A stretch of 64,000 nucleotides of DNA from an uncultured Clostridia bacterium (GCA_937900415.1 CALCEY010000001.1:1-64000), one strand, 5' to 3'; shown: positions 41,586 through 51,808, counted from the first letter of the stretch. Made by a program: numbers and translations. Notes: generated by a model from the letters alone, not told the origin.

Positions 41586-42521
41586 ATGGAATTCAGACAT
41601 GAACCTGTATTGTACAGCCAATGTATGGAGGGCCTTGACATAAAGCCTGGCGGCATATATGTAGACGGAACGCTGGGGGGCGGAGGCCACAGCGCAGGCA
41701 TATGTGAAAGATTGAATGAAAAGGGAACGCTGATTGGAATCGACAGGGACGGCGACGCCCTTGAGGCGGCAGAAAACAGGCTTAGCGGTTACAATTGTAA
41801 AAAATATTTTGTCAGGAGCAATTATTCCGAAATCAAAGGCGTGCTGAGCGAACTCGGAGTTGAAGCAGTAGACGGAGCGCTTCTGGACTTGGGAGTTTCT
41901 TCATTTCAGCTGGACAACCCTGAAAGAGGGTTCTCATATATGAATCAGGCTCCTCTGGACATGAGGATGAGCCGTGACGACAAGCTTACCGCATATGATG
42001 TAGTTAATAACTATGATAAGAGAGAACTTTCAAATATAATTTCAAAATACGGAGAAGAAAAATGGGCTTCTCGAATAGCCGATTTCATAGTAAAAAAACG
42101 TTCGGACAAGCCTATTGAAACTACGTCGCAGCTGGTGGACGTTATAAAAGCCGCAATACCGGCGGCGGCGAGAAGGACAGGCCCCCATCCTGCCAAGAGG
42201 ACGTTCCAGGCTATAAGAATAGAAGTAAACGACGAGCTGGAACAGCTGAAAAGAGCCGTCGAAGAATTCTGTGACGTACTAAAGCCGGGCGGAAGGTTGT
42301 GTATAATAACCTTTCATTCGCTGGAAGACAGGATAGTCAAAGAGATATTCTCTAAAAGAGCTAATCCATGCACATGCCCTAAAGAATTCCCGGTGTGCGT
42401 ATGCGGAAGGAAGGCTGATATAAAGAAGGTCACAGGAAAGCCGATTCAGCCTGATGAAAGAGAAACGGAAGACAATCCAAGATCAAGAAGCGCCAAGCTG
42501 CGCGTGATACAGAAGATTTGA
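41586..42521 (+). CDS. rsmH: 16S rRNA (cytosine1402-N4)-methyltransferase
   Basis: Methylates N4 of C1402 in the ribosomal P site. The 311 residues contain HEPVL at the start, the SAM-binding DGTLGGGGHS, LLDLGVSSFQLDNPERGFSY, LDMRM and the C-terminal ITFHSLEDRIVK and RSAKLRV blocks. A TTG at 41580 is in frame, but ATG 41586 is 9 nt from GGGGGAGGG and gives the usual HEPVL-proximal start. Position 2 in the dcw cluster is conserved across bacteria. Confidence 0.97.
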   Translation: MEFRHEPVLYSQCMEGLDIKPGGIYVDGTLGGGGHSAGICERLNEKGTLIGIDRDGDALEAAENRLSGYNCKKYFVRSNYSEIKGVLSELGVEAVDGALLDLGVSSFQLDNPERGFSYMNQAPLDMRMSRDDKLTAYDVVNNYDKRELSNIISKYGEEKWASRIADFIVKKRSDKPIETTSQLVDVIKAAIPAAARRTGPHPAKRTFQAIRIEVNDELEQLKRAVEEFCDVLKPGGRLCIITFHSLEDRIVKEIFSKRANPCTCPKEFPVCVCGRKADIKKVTGKPIQPDERETEDNPRSRSAKLRVIQKI

Positions 42522-42566
42522 GTACTGCCTTTGTGCAAATATAAGATATTATAAAAGAGGAACGAG

Positions 42567-43028
42567 ATGGCTACAGCAAGAAGAGCTTATACAGCTGAAT
42601 ATCAATACGGTTTTGCGCCTGAAGTACAGCCTGAGAGAGTCAGACGTACAAGACAGAGACCGGAAACGAACAGACAGCCGGAGCAGAGGCAGGAGACAAT
42701 TTTTACTCCCGACGTCCTCAGAACTCTCATAATCGCTGTAGTCATGATAGGAGTGCTTTTTATATGTATGGTGGTAGTAAACGCTCAGGCAGCTAAATTT
42801 CAATATTCCATAAATCAGCTTAGAAGTCAGAATTCTGTTCTGGAAAACGAAATAGGAAGCCTCAATATAAAGATAGAGAGGGAAAGAGGAATCCGAAATC
42901 TGGAAGAATACGCAGTAGGAAAGCTGGGCATGTTCTATCCTCAAGGTGAACAGTGCGTACATGTGTCAACGCTGGACACAGCCGAAGGCAGCCTGGCGGA
43001 GCTGATAAAACAAAAGGCATATGAATAA
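42567..43028 (+). CDS. ftsL: Cell division protein FtsL
   Basis: A bitopic divisome protein of 153 residues: a basic, Arg/Gln-rich cytoplasmic part (residues 1-50), one transmembrane helix (LIIAVVMIGVLFICMVVV), and a short extracytoplasmic leucine-zipper-like coiled coil (INQLRSQNSVLENEIGSLNIKIE) that would pair with DivIC and DivIB. Sequence conservation in FtsL is low; identity rests on topology and the position between rsmH and the class B PBP. AAGAGGAA precedes the ATG. Confidence 0.85.
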   Translation: MATARRAYTAEYQYGFAPEVQPERVRRTRQRPETNRQPEQRQETIFTPDVLRTLIIAVVMIGVLFICMVVVNAQAAKFQYSINQLRSQNSVLENEIGSLNIKIERERGIRNLEEYAVGKLGMFYPQGEQCVHVSTLDTAEGSLAELIKQKAYE

Positions 43029-43123
43029 ATTTGCCGGCAAAGCAGTATAGATAGTAAAGACGCGCGGTATAGAAGGCAAGAATACTACGGTACAAATATT
43101 AAGAGATAATTTCATAGAAGAGC

Positions 43124-43165
43124 AAGCCAGATAACTTAATATGGATAACAGTATCTGGCTTTATA
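43124..43165 (+). terminator. Terminator-like hairpin between ftsL and the PBP gene
   Basis: AAGCCAGATA and TATCTGGCTT form a 10-bp perfect stem followed by TATATATTTT. It may attenuate transcription into the downstream genes. A 12-base palindrome TTTGCCGGCAAA lies at 43030-43041, right after the ftsL stop. Confidence 0.6.
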
Positions 43166-43190
43166 TATTTTAACGGGGAGTTTTGGAAAC

Positions 43191-45176
43191 ATGGCGAAAA
43201 TTACACCGGTAAGCGTAAAAAACAAAAGACGAATAGCGATAGGATTTCTGCTGATAGCAACGCTTATGCTGCTGTTGGCCTTTCGAGTTGCGTGGATTCA
43301 GGTGGTTCAGGCTGACGAGCTTACGGAAAAAGCGATAGAACAGCAGACCAGCGATATACCGATTGACGCCAAACGCGGTGAGATATACGACAGAAAAGGA
43401 AAAGAACTGGCCACCAGCCTAACCTGCTATTCACTCTGGGTAAGACCGGCACAGCTGGCAGAAGAACTTGAGGCGGCTGAAATAGATAAACTGGCTCAGG
43501 ATTTATCGGATATGACAGGCATTAAAGCTGAAACGGCCAAAGACCGTTTGACCAAGGAACAGGCTCTCGTAAGAGTGGCTAAGGAGCTGGAAAAGGAGAC
43601 GGCCGACGAAATAAAAAAGCTGGGCATAGGAGCCCTGAGCCTTTCGGAGGAAACTAAAAGATATTATCCCTCCGGCAATTTTGCATCTCAGCTTTTGGGC
43701 AGCGTTACCGACGACGGAACGGGAAGAACAGGAATCGAACTGGAATATGACCAGTATCTCAGCGGAGTTGCGGGAAGATGGGTAAAAAATACAGATGTTT
43801 CAGGCAATGAGCTGGTAGATGGCTCCGAAGAGTATCATGAAGCTCAGAACGGACTGAACGTAGTGCTTACCGTAGACGAAACAATACAGTATTACGTCGA
43901 GAAAGCCCTTGAGGAGGGCATGGAGGAAACAGGGGCAAAGAAAATAATGTGTCTTGTGATGGATCCGGAAACGGGCGAGGTTTTAGCCAGCGCCGTGACT
44001 CCGGGCTTTGACCCGAACAGTGCGACTGAGCCTGATGACGAAGAAGAGCTCAAGGAGTTTGAAAAGCTTTCCGAGAAAGAACAGACGGATTATCTTTTTA
44101 AGCTATGGAGAAATCCGATAATAAGCGATACCTATGAGCCGGGATCTACCTTTAAGCTGATAACGGCTTCCGCAGCGCTGGAGGAAGGGGTTGTCTCCCT
44201 TAAAGACACTTTCACCTGCAATACGAAGATAAACGTAGCGGGAGTAACACTGCACTGCTGGAGCAAAAGAGACCATGGAACGCAGACTATCAAGCAGGCG
44301 GTTGGAAATTCCTGCAATCCGGCGCTGGTGCAGGTGGCGACCAGACTGGGCAAAGAGAATCTCTATAAATATTTCGATTTGTATGGTATAACCTCCAAGA
44401 CCGATATAGATTATCCGGGAGAAACCGGCTCCATAATGTATAACGTCGGCGATGTGGGCCCGGTAGAGCTGGCGACCATAGGATACGGGCAGAGCATATC
44501 AATAACGCCGATACAGCTTCTTACAGCGGTATGCGCCATAGGAAACGACGGCATTCTTCTTCAGCCGAGATATGTAAAGGCCCTTACCGACGAGAACGGC
44601 AAGGTAGTAAAGGAATACGAAAAGACGGAGATTCGCAAAGTGATTTCCGAGGAAACAGCCGCCGAAATGTGCGACATCATGGAATACGTGGTTTCCGACG
44701 GAGGAGCGGGCGGCGCAAAGGTTACAGGCTACAGGGTAGGAGGAAAGACAGGTACTGCCAATAAGGTGGAAGAAGGAAAATACGGAGATAATTATTACAG
44801 CTCATTCATAGGAATGGCGCCGATGGATGATCCTAAGCTGGCTATTCTCGTAGTAGTAGACAGCCCTAAGGGATCCTTCTACGGCTCTCTTGTGGCCTGT
44901 CCTATAGCAAAGAGTATATTGACGGATACTCTTAGATATATGAACATAGAGCCTCAGTATACGGAGGAGGAAAAGGAGGCTATGGAGAGCAATTATACGA
45001 CGGTGCCGAACATAGTGGGGCAGGAATACAGCGAGGCTGTGGGAATTCTGGCAGGTAAAGAGCTGGAATGTGCTCAGCAGGACGGAGCCGATGAAAGCTA
45101 TGTGGTAGCTGCTCAATATCCTGCCGCCGGGACTAAAGTAAAAGTGGGCAGCGAAGTATACGCATACAGTAAATAG
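43191..45176 (+). CDS. spoVD: Class B penicillin-binding protein (SpoVD/FtsI type) with one PASTA domain
   Basis: A membrane-anchored peptidoglycan transpeptidase for septal or cortex wall synthesis. The 661 residues comprise an N-terminal anchor (FLLIATLMLLLAFRVAWIQ), a PBP dimer domain with RGEIYDRKGKELA, the transpeptidase domain with SxxK at Ser319-Lys322 (EPGSTFKL), SxN in GNSCNPA and KTG at 519 (GGKTGTANK), and one C-terminal PASTA domain (TVPNIVGQEYSEAVGIL). One PASTA and this length fit SpoVD better than PBP2B, but as the only class B PBP in the cluster it may serve vegetative division, so the symbol is tentative. Confidence 0.9.
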   Translation: MAKITPVSVKNKRRIAIGFLLIATLMLLLAFRVAWIQVVQADELTEKAIEQQTSDIPIDAKRGEIYDRKGKELATSLTCYSLWVRPAQLAEELEAAEIDKLAQDLSDMTGIKAETAKDRLTKEQALVRVAKELEKETADEIKKLGIGALSLSEETKRYYPSGNFASQLLGSVTDDGTGRTGIELEYDQYLSGVAGRWVKNTDVSGNELVDGSEEYHEAQNGLNVVLTVDETIQYYVEKALEEGMEETGAKKIMCLVMDPETGEVLASAVTPGFDPNSATEPDDEEELKEFEKLSEKEQTDYLFKLWRNPIISDTYEPGSTFKLITASAALEEGVVSLKDTFTCNTKINVAGVTLHCWSKRDHGTQTIKQAVGNSCNPALVQVATRLGKENLYKYFDLYGITSKTDIDYPGETGSIMYNVGDVGPVELATIGYGQSISITPIQLLTAVCAIGNDGILLQPRYVKALTDENGKVVKEYEKTEIRKVISEETAAEMCDIMEYVVSDGGAGGAKVTGYRVGGKTGTANKVEEGKYGDNYYSSFIGMAPMDDPKLAILVVVDSPKGSFYGSLVACPIAKSILTDTLRYMNIEPQYTEEEKEAMESNYTTVPNIVGQEYSEAVGILAGKELECAQQDGADESYVVAAQYPAAGTKVKVGSEVYAYSK

Positions 45177-45186
45177 AGGAGGGCGC

Positions 45187-46755
45187 ATGAGACTTGATTC
45201 TTTGTTAAAATCCCTTGATTACAAGCTGACAGGGGCAACAACAAAGGATAAAGAAATCAGAAAACTTGCATACCATTCAGATGAAGCAGCGGCAGAAAGC
45301 GTGTTTTTCGCAGCAGCTGGCCGAGATACGGACGGAAGCTTCTATATAAAAGATGCTTTAGATAAAGGTTGCCGGGTTATAGTGACGGAGAAAAATTTTT
45401 CCACAGGCAATGAATTCGTTTCAGGAAAAAGCTGCGTCCCCAAAGACGTTTCTTTTATACAAGTCGGCGACGTGCGCCATGCGATGGCCTCTATGGCCTC
45501 GAAGCTTTACGGAGAGCCGTCGAAAAAGCTTTTCGTGATAGGCGTTACAGGGACAAAGGGAAAGTCCGGCACTGCCTATATGATATGGAGAATATTGGAG
45601 AAAGCCGGAGTGAAAAGCGGGATAATAGGAACTGTATTTACAGGTTTTGAAGGAGCTTTAGAGGAATCGGAGCATACGACTCCGGAATCGGTAGATCTTC
45701 AGAGACAGCTGAAAATCATGCAGGAAGCCGGCTGTAAGGCGGCGGTCATAGAGGTTTCGTCGCAGGGGATTATGCAGAGGCGGACAGATTTTGTGGATTT
45801 CGATCTATGCATATTCACCAACATGAGTTCAGACCATATAGGCCGTGGAGAGCATTCGAGCTACGAGGAGTATCGCTATTGGAAAAGCAGGCTGTTTAGG
45901 CAGTGCCGCATGGCTTTGATGAATATTGACGACGCAGAAAGCTCTTTCATGGCAAAGGCCTTCGCAGACGGGCGTTCATCCGGTTCAGAAGAAGGAAAAG
46001 ATTCCTGCCTTATGTTTTTCGGCAGGAGTAAGGAAGCAGATTTTTGCATAGATAATATAGAATTGTGGAGTGAAAGAGGTTGTTTAGGTGTAAAATATAC
46101 TTTAAGAGACAACAGAAATCGGAATGAGCCGGCAGGGAACGGCGTAGACTTGAACAGCCTTGAGGTTTTTGCCGAGCTTCCGGGAGACTTTAACGCTTAT
46201 AATTCGGCGGCCGCCATAGCGACGGCCGGACTTATGGGCATACCATTCAAGACTTCTTTGGAAGTGGTGAAAAATATTAAGATTCCCGGAAGGACAGAGA
46301 TCGTTCCCGTCTCGGAAAAATTTACCGCAATGGTGGATTATGCCCATAACGGAGCAGCGCTCAGGAGCCTGCTTAAAAATCTTCGCCGATACCGGCACGA
46401 AAGGCTGATAACGGTATTTGGCTGCGGTGGCGACAGGGACAGAAGCCGCAGGGCAGAGATGGGAGAAGCAGCCTCGGAGTTATCTGACGTAATAATAGTC
46501 ACATCCGATAATCCGCGTACTGAGGATCCGATGAAAATAATAGAGGATATAACCGGCAGCATTTCGCCGGATAAAACTGCAATCATTCTGCCCGACCGAA
46601 GAACGGCCATAAGAAAAGCTCTTGAAATCGGCCGGGAAGGGGATATAATAGTTGTGGCCGGAAAGGGTCACGAAACCTACCAGATAACAGGCGGTGAAAG
46701 ACGCCGCTTTGACGACAGGGAAGAACTGTTATCCTTAGGAAAGGAAATTTTATGA
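45187..46755 (+). CDS. murE: UDP-MurNAc-tripeptide synthetase
   Basis: Adds the third residue to the UDP-MurNAc-dipeptide. The 522 residues show the ATP-binding GVTGTKGKSGTAY, the HTTPES substrate block, the central EVSSQGIMQRR and, in the C-terminal domain, SDNPRTEDPM. DNPR is the motif associated with meso-diaminopimelate instead of lysine specificity. AGAGGAGG lies before the ATG, 10 nt after the PBP stop; the TGA overlaps the murF ATG (ATGA). Confidence 0.95.
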   Translation: MRLDSLLKSLDYKLTGATTKDKEIRKLAYHSDEAAAESVFFAAAGRDTDGSFYIKDALDKGCRVIVTEKNFSTGNEFVSGKSCVPKDVSFIQVGDVRHAMASMASKLYGEPSKKLFVIGVTGTKGKSGTAYMIWRILEKAGVKSGIIGTVFTGFEGALEESEHTTPESVDLQRQLKIMQEAGCKAAVIEVSSQGIMQRRTDFVDFDLCIFTNMSSDHIGRGEHSSYEEYRYWKSRLFRQCRMALMNIDDAESSFMAKAFADGRSSGSEEGKDSCLMFFGRSKEADFCIDNIELWSERGCLGVKYTLRDNRNRNEPAGNGVDLNSLEVFAELPGDFNAYNSAAAIATAGLMGIPFKTSLEVVKNIKIPGRTEIVPVSEKFTAMVDYAHNGAALRSLLKNLRRYRHERLITVFGCGGDRDRSRRAEMGEAASELSDVIIVTSDNPRTEDPMKIIEDITGSISPDKTAIILPDRRTAIRKALEIGREGDIIVVAGKGHETYQITGGERRRFDDREELLSLGKEIL

Positions 46756-48143
46756 GAATTTTTACTATAGAAGAAATTTTAAAAGCTACGGGGGGAGAGC
46801 TGATATGCGGTTCGCCTGACGATAAAGTCAGAGGCTTTTTCATAGACTCGAGAGAAGTTGAGGCGGGCGGAGTGTTTTTTGCCACGAAGGGCGCGAGAAA
46901 CGACGCCCATAACTTTTTAGAAAACGTTATAGAAAAGGGCTGCAAAGCCTTGGTGATTTCTGACATGAGTAAGCTCCCTGCTGACAAACCGAAAGATTTG
47001 AACGTGATATTGACAGGGGACGCACTGAAAGCGCTTCAGGAGCTGTCACGCTGGTATCTGGGAACACTGCCCCTCAGAAAGAAGATAGGAGTGACAGGCA
47101 GCGTAGGAAAAACCAGTACGAGAGATATGGTTTACTACGTAGCGTCATCAAAGTACAAGACGGGGAGAAACAAGAAAAATTATAACAGCGCTTTCGGACT
47201 GCCTCTTTCTATATTGGAATTTGAGCCGGATACAGAAGTGGCCGTATTGGAGATGGGAATGGATACCTTTGGAGAGATACAGCTTCTGGCAGATATAGTA
47301 AGGCCGGACATAGGTATAATAACACATATAACGTCTGTGAATCTTCTCAGCATGAAAAACCTTGAAAATATATTGAAGGCAAAGATGGAGATAACGACGT
47401 TTTTCGATAAAAATTCTACTCTTATAGTAAATGGATCCTGTCCCATGCTTAAACCGGAAAAGGTTGCGGGAGACTATAAGCTGATAACAGCCGATACGAA
47501 AGAAGCTGCGGATTATGTCGTTTCGGACATTTGCGATTTTGGCGACAAGGGTATAAAATATACGCTGCACCGAAAAGATAAACAGTATGAGGTGAGCTTG
47601 CCCACAGCCGGCGCCCACAACGCCATGAATGCAGCTCTTGCCATAGCGGCCGGAGAGCTTCTGGGGATAGATATTCAGCAGGCGATAGAAGGACTTGGCA
47701 GAGCCGAGCTTACAGGAAAAAGACTTAGAATAAGAGAACAGGGCGGAATCAAGGTTATAGACGATACTTACAATGCCTGTGAGGATTCCGTAAAGTCAGC
47801 GATAAATACATTGATCGCTGCTGAAGGAACGAGAAAAGTAGCTGTTATAGGCGATATAATAGGTCTGGCTCACAGGTCGGAGGAGGCACATAGGCAGATA
47901 GGACGATATGCGGCGGAAAAAGGCGTAGATTTGTTTATATCCATAGGCGGCGAAGCCGGCTACTGCGCCGAGGAAGCTGCAAAAATCATGGGAAAAGACA
48001 GGGCAATCTGTTTTTCGGAGAAAAAAGACTTCATAGAAGTAATGGATAGGCTTCTTAAAGAAGGCGACGTGGTGCTTGTCAAAGCGTCCAGAGGTATGGA
48101 GCTGGAAGAAATCGTTGAAGAAATATTAAAGGATAAGAATTAA
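46752..48143 (+). CDS. murF: UDP-MurNAc-tripeptide:D-Ala-D-Ala ligase
   Basis: Completes the pentapeptide precursor. The 463 residues have the three Mur-ligase domains: an N-terminal substrate domain (FFIDSREVEAGGVFFA), ATP-binding GVTGSVGKTSTRDM with NKKNYNSAFGLPLS, and the C-terminal VIDDTYNACEDS block. Start overlaps the murE stop by four bases, implying coupled translation. murE and murF being adjacent is normal in dcw clusters. Confidence 0.95.
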   Translation: MRIFTIEEILKATGGELICGSPDDKVRGFFIDSREVEAGGVFFATKGARNDAHNFLENVIEKGCKALVISDMSKLPADKPKDLNVILTGDALKALQELSRWYLGTLPLRKKIGVTGSVGKTSTRDMVYYVASSKYKTGRNKKNYNSAFGLPLSILEFEPDTEVAVLEMGMDTFGEIQLLADIVRPDIGIITHITSVNLLSMKNLENILKAKMEITTFFDKNSTLIVNGSCPMLKPEKVAGDYKLITADTKEAADYVVSDICDFGDKGIKYTLHRKDKQYEVSLPTAGAHNAMNAALAIAAGELLGIDIQQAIEGLGRAELTGKRLRIREQGGIKVIDDTYNACEDSVKSAINTLIAAEGTRKVAVIGDIIGLAHRSEEAHRQIGRYAAEKGVDLFISIGGEAGYCAEEAAKIMGKDRAICFSEKKDFIEVMDRLLKEGDVVLVKASRGMELEEIVEEILKDKN

Positions 48144-48154
48144 GGAGACTCAAT

Positions 48155-49144
48155 ATGCAACCATTGACATTCCCGATTACGGCATTAGTTGTAGCATGGA
48201 TACTGGGCGCGCTTTTTACGAAAGCGCTGATCCCTTTTATGGAAAAAAAACAGTTCAGACAGTTTGTCCGGGAAGAAGGACCCCAGTCTCATTTGAAAAA
48301 GACAGGAACTCCGAGCATGGGAGGAATTGCTATAATAGCAGCCGTCATGGTTTCGGCGCTGGCTGTTTCTGCCGTTTCAGGCAGGATGAGCATAGAGATT
48401 CTGGGAGTACTGCTGGCGATGGTGCTTTTCGGAGTAATAGGTTTTGTTGATGATTATGAAAAGGCTATAAAGAAAAACAATCTGGGTCTCAGCCCTAAGC
48501 AGAAAGTTTTGATGCAGTTGGTATTTTCAGCTGCTTTCGGAGCTTTCGCCATGTTTTTTTCAGGCGGAAACATGCTTGAGGGAACGGAGATTTGGATACC
48601 TGTGTTCGACGTCACTTTTGACCTTGGAATATTCTACGTTCCTTTTGTAATGTTTGTGATGATAGCCTTCAGCAATTCTGTGAATCTGACCGACGGCCTT
48701 GACGGATTGGCGTCGGGAATCACCGCTATGGTAGCGTTTTTTGTGCTGATAGCAGGCTGGACCTTCGGGTTCTCCGGAATGCCGATTATCTTCGGAGCGG
48801 TGGCGGGAGGCTGCCTCGGATTTCTCATCTTTAACAAGAATCCGGCTAAGATATTTATGGGAGACACGGGTTCGATGGCTCTGGGCGGGGTTTTGGCCGC
48901 GGGAGCTTTGATGATGAAGATAGAGTTTCTGCTCGCCGTTGCAGGCCTTATATACGTATTGGAAGCTCTTTCTGTAATAATACAGGTTACGTATTTCAAA
49001 AAGACGAGAAAAAGAATATTCAAGATGGCTCCGCTGCATCATCATTTTGAGCTTTGCGGAATGAGCGAGAGAAAGGTAGTAGCCATGTTCTGGTCCGGTG
49101 CATTTTTGTGCTGTGCGCTGGCCATTCTTCTGATGAATATATAA
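48155..49144 (+). CDS. mraY: Phospho-N-acetylmuramoyl-pentapeptide transferase
   Basis: Transfers the muramyl-pentapeptide to undecaprenyl phosphate, forming lipid I in the membrane. The 329-residue polytopic protein has KKTGTPSMGGIAI, the FVDDYEKA Asp pair, NSVNLTDGLDGLA, FMGDTGSMALGG and PLHHHFELCGM, the full set of MraY catalytic motifs. AAGGAG precedes the ATG. Confidence 0.97.
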   Translation: MQPLTFPITALVVAWILGALFTKALIPFMEKKQFRQFVREEGPQSHLKKTGTPSMGGIAIIAAVMVSALAVSAVSGRMSIEILGVLLAMVLFGVIGFVDDYEKAIKKNNLGLSPKQKVLMQLVFSAAFGAFAMFFSGGNMLEGTEIWIPVFDVTFDLGIFYVPFVMFVMIAFSNSVNLTDGLDGLASGITAMVAFFVLIAGWTFGFSGMPIIFGAVAGGCLGFLIFNKNPAKIFMGDTGSMALGGVLAAGALMMKIEFLLAVAGLIYVLEALSVIIQVTYFKKTRKRIFKMAPLHHHFELCGMSERKVVAMFWSGAFLCCALAILLMNI

Positions 49145-49169
49145 TTAGTGAAAGAACCGGGGTGTTATC

Positions 49170-50549
49170 ATGGAAAACATCAATTTAAACAATATTAAAA
49201 ACAGAAGAGTCCTTATAGTGGGGCTGGGAAAGTCGGGCATTGCGGCCACTCAGGCCATGCTGAGCCTGGGAGCCTCAGTTACCGTTCAGGATTCAAAGGA
49301 CGCAGATAAGGTAGACAGCCAGCTGGTGACTTTTCTGGAGGGAAAGGGGGCTGTGTTTTGCCTGGGAAAAGTGCCGGAGGACATTAGCTGCTTCGACATG
49401 CTCATACTGAGCCCGGGCGTTGATCCGGAGCTTCCTTTTATAAAAGAGGCTGAAAAATCGGGTGCTGAGATTATAGGTGAACTGGAGATAGCTTTCAGAA
49501 TTGCCAGAGGCCATTTTGCAGCGATTACGGGAACTAACGGCAAAACTACGACTACCGCTCTTACGGGAGAAATCTTTAAAAAGTCGGGAAAGCCTACTCA
49601 CGTGGTGGGAAACATAGGCGTGGCCGTGATTTCAAAAGCGCTGGAGACTGATACTGAGGATTGGCTTATAACGGAAACCAGCAGCTTTCAGCTTCAGACA
49701 ACCAAATATTTTAAACCTGACATATCGGCGGTGCTGAACGTTACGCCGGATCATCTGAACCGTCACCACACTATGGAAAACTATGGTCTGACAAAGGGTA
49801 AAATATTTGAAAATCAAGACGAAAACGGTTACTGCGTATTAAACATCGAGGATGAAATATGCAGAAAATTAGCTGAAAAATGCAAGGCTAAGGTAGTATA
49901 TTTTTCTTCCGAGAGGGAGCTTGAGTCGGGAGCCTTCGTAAAAGATGGAAAGCTGGTAATAGCAGAGGACAACGGCAAAAGTACGGAGCTTTGCCGCATG
50001 GACGAATTGAAAATAATAGGAAAGCATAACGTGGAAAATGCGCTTGCCGCAGCAGCTGTAAGCTATTATGCGGGCATAGAAGCTTCCGTAATAAGCGAGG
50101 TTTTGAAATCTTTCGCCGGGGTGGAGCATAGAATAGAATACTGCGGGGTTCTTGGGGGAGTTAAATTTTACAACGATTCCAAAGGAACCAACGTAGATGC
50201 GACGCTGACCGCTATAAAAGCTCTTGAAAAAAATATCATTCTCATTGCCGGCGGCGACGGAAAGGGCCAGGATTTTATGCCTCTTGCCGAAAAACTGGCC
50301 GGAAGCGTTAAGTATGTGGTGCTGCTTGGAAGAGATGGGCCTAAGATAGCTGAATCAGCCGAAAAGGCGGGTTTTACGGCGTTTACTTACGGAAGCGATA
50401 TGGGCGAATGTGTGAGAAAAGCTTTTGAGCTGGCAAGCGAGGGAGATTCAGTTTTGCTATCGCCGGCTTGCGCCAGCTGGGATATGTATGATAACTTTGA
50501 ACAGCGCGGAGATCATTTCAAAGAAATGGTCAGAAAGCTAGGCGTTTAA
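49170..50549 (+). CDS. murD: UDP-N-acetylmuramoylalanine--D-glutamate ligase
   Basis: Adds D-glutamate to UDP-MurNAc-L-alanine. The 459 residues show the Rossmann start VLIVGLGKSGIAA, ATP-binding ITGTNGKTTTTAL, TETSSFQLQTTK, the NVTPDHLNRH block and the C-terminal YNDSKGTNVDAT. The order mraY-murD-ftsW-murG is standard. GGGGTG lies before the ATG. Confidence 0.96.
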   Translation: MENINLNNIKNRRVLIVGLGKSGIAATQAMLSLGASVTVQDSKDADKVDSQLVTFLEGKGAVFCLGKVPEDISCFDMLILSPGVDPELPFIKEAEKSGAEIIGELEIAFRIARGHFAAITGTNGKTTTTALTGEIFKKSGKPTHVVGNIGVAVISKALETDTEDWLITETSSFQLQTTKYFKPDISAVLNVTPDHLNRHHTMENYGLTKGKIFENQDENGYCVLNIEDEICRKLAEKCKAKVVYFSSERELESGAFVKDGKLVIAEDNGKSTELCRMDELKIIGKHNVENALAAAAVSYYAGIEASVISEVLKSFAGVEHRIEYCGVLGGVKFYNDSKGTNVDATLTAIKALEKNIILIAGGDGKGQDFMPLAEKLAGSVKYVVLLGRDGPKIAESAEKAGFTAFTYGSDMGECVRKAFELASEGDSVLLSPACASWDMYDNFEQRGDHFKEMVRKLGV

Positions 50550-50579
50550 CAGAAAATAGGGAGTTAAAGAGTTCTGTTT

Positions 50580-51800
50580 ATGAGAAGAAAAAAGGTAAAC
50601 AAAACTGAATACGGAAACCTTACGGCTGTTTCGCAGGAGCAGACGCAGGAATCAGCTTCAAGGGGCGGCAAGACTAAAGCCAGAAGTTTTGCAAGGGCGG
50701 TAAAAAAAGGCGAGAGCGGAGATCTGTCCCTCGTATTGCTGACGGTAATCCTTGTGATGTTCGGTACGGTGATGATATTCAGCGCCAGCTATTACAAGTC
50801 GATAAGCGACGCAGGAGATCCGTACGTTTACCTTAAAAGACAGGGAATATGGGCGATAGCCGGTTTTATAGGAATGTGGATAGCTTCCAAGATAGATTAT
50901 CACATATGGGGACGCTTGTTCAAGGTTATACCTGTGCTGTGTCTGGTCCTTTTGGGTCTGTTGTTTACCCCATTGGGACAGGAGGCGGGCGGCGCCATAA
51001 GGTGGCTGGCAATAGGGCCGATTACCGTAATGCCGGGAGAAATTGCCAAAATAGGACTGATAGTGTTTGTAGCCGGCTACTTTGACAAGTATCCAAAACG
51101 AGCATACGACTTTTGGAAGGGAGTGGTTCCTGTGGTTATGCTGACGGGGGCTTATGCCGGACTTATAATGCTTCAACCCAACATGTCCACCGCCTTTACG
51201 GTAGTTTTCATTGCCGGAGGTATGCTGCTGGTATCAGGTGCAAAATGGAGCCATCTTGGCATACTGGCAGGCGGCGCGGGAGTTGCGGGCGTCGCTTTCA
51301 TATTTACCGACCCTGACGGATACAGATTCGCCAGATTTACAAGCTTTCTGGATCCCTTTGCCGATTCCCTTGAAAGCGGATGGCAGGTGGTTCAGTCGCT
51401 GCTGGCGATGGGGACGGGAGGTCTTACAGGTCTTGGGCTTGGCAACAGTATTCAGAAGAATCTTTACCTGCCCGAACCGCAGAACGACTTTATCCTGGCC
51501 ATAATAGGCGAGGAACTGGGATTTGTAGGAATTCTGGCACTGATGACAGTATATATTATTTTGATATGGCGAGGCTGCCATGTGGCTATGAATGCAGGCG
51601 ATTACATGGGAATGATGATGGCGGCCGGTATAACCATAATGATAGGAATTCAGGTAGTTATAAATATAGCAGTCGTTACTTCTTCGTTTCCTCCGACAGG
51701 AGTAATTCTCCCGTTTGTAAGCTACGGCGGAAACGCTCTTATGATATTCATGGGAGCCATGGGCATTCTCATAAATATTTCAAAATCGTCGAAATTGTAG
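50580..51800 (+). CDS. ftsW: SEDS-family lipid II polymerase (FtsW/SpoVE)
   Basis: A polytopic SEDS glycosyltransferase that works with the class B PBP. Of 406 residues the first 50 are cytoplasmic and basic; about ten hydrophobic segments follow. Diagnostic blocks are RQGIWAIAGFIGMWIAS, IGPITVMPGEIAKIG, LGLGNSIQKNLYLPEPQNDF followed by IIGEELGFVG, and the end FPPTGVILPFVSYGGNALM. Whether it acts in division, cortex synthesis or both cannot be judged. The stop lies 8 nt before murG. Confidence 0.93.
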   Translation: MRRKKVNKTEYGNLTAVSQEQTQESASRGGKTKARSFARAVKKGESGDLSLVLLTVILVMFGTVMIFSASYYKSISDAGDPYVYLKRQGIWAIAGFIGMWIASKIDYHIWGRLFKVIPVLCLVLLGLLFTPLGQEAGGAIRWLAIGPITVMPGEIAKIGLIVFVAGYFDKYPKRAYDFWKGVVPVVMLTGAYAGLIMLQPNMSTAFTVVFIAGGMLLVSGAKWSHLGILAGGAGVAGVAFIFTDPDGYRFARFTSFLDPFADSLESGWQVVQSLLAMGTGGLTGLGLGNSIQKNLYLPEPQNDFILAIIGEELGFVGILALMTVYIILIWRGCHVAMNAGDYMGMMMAAGITIMIGIQVVINIAVVTSSFPPTGVILPFVSYGGNALMIFMGAMGILINISKSSKL

Positions 51801-51808
51801 GTGAAAAA

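Noticed and set aside
51380..51808. A 143-residue N-terminal extension of MurG
   Set aside because: It overlaps ftsW in another frame. MurG proteins start with the VVTGGGTGGH motif, which begins right after ATG 51809.
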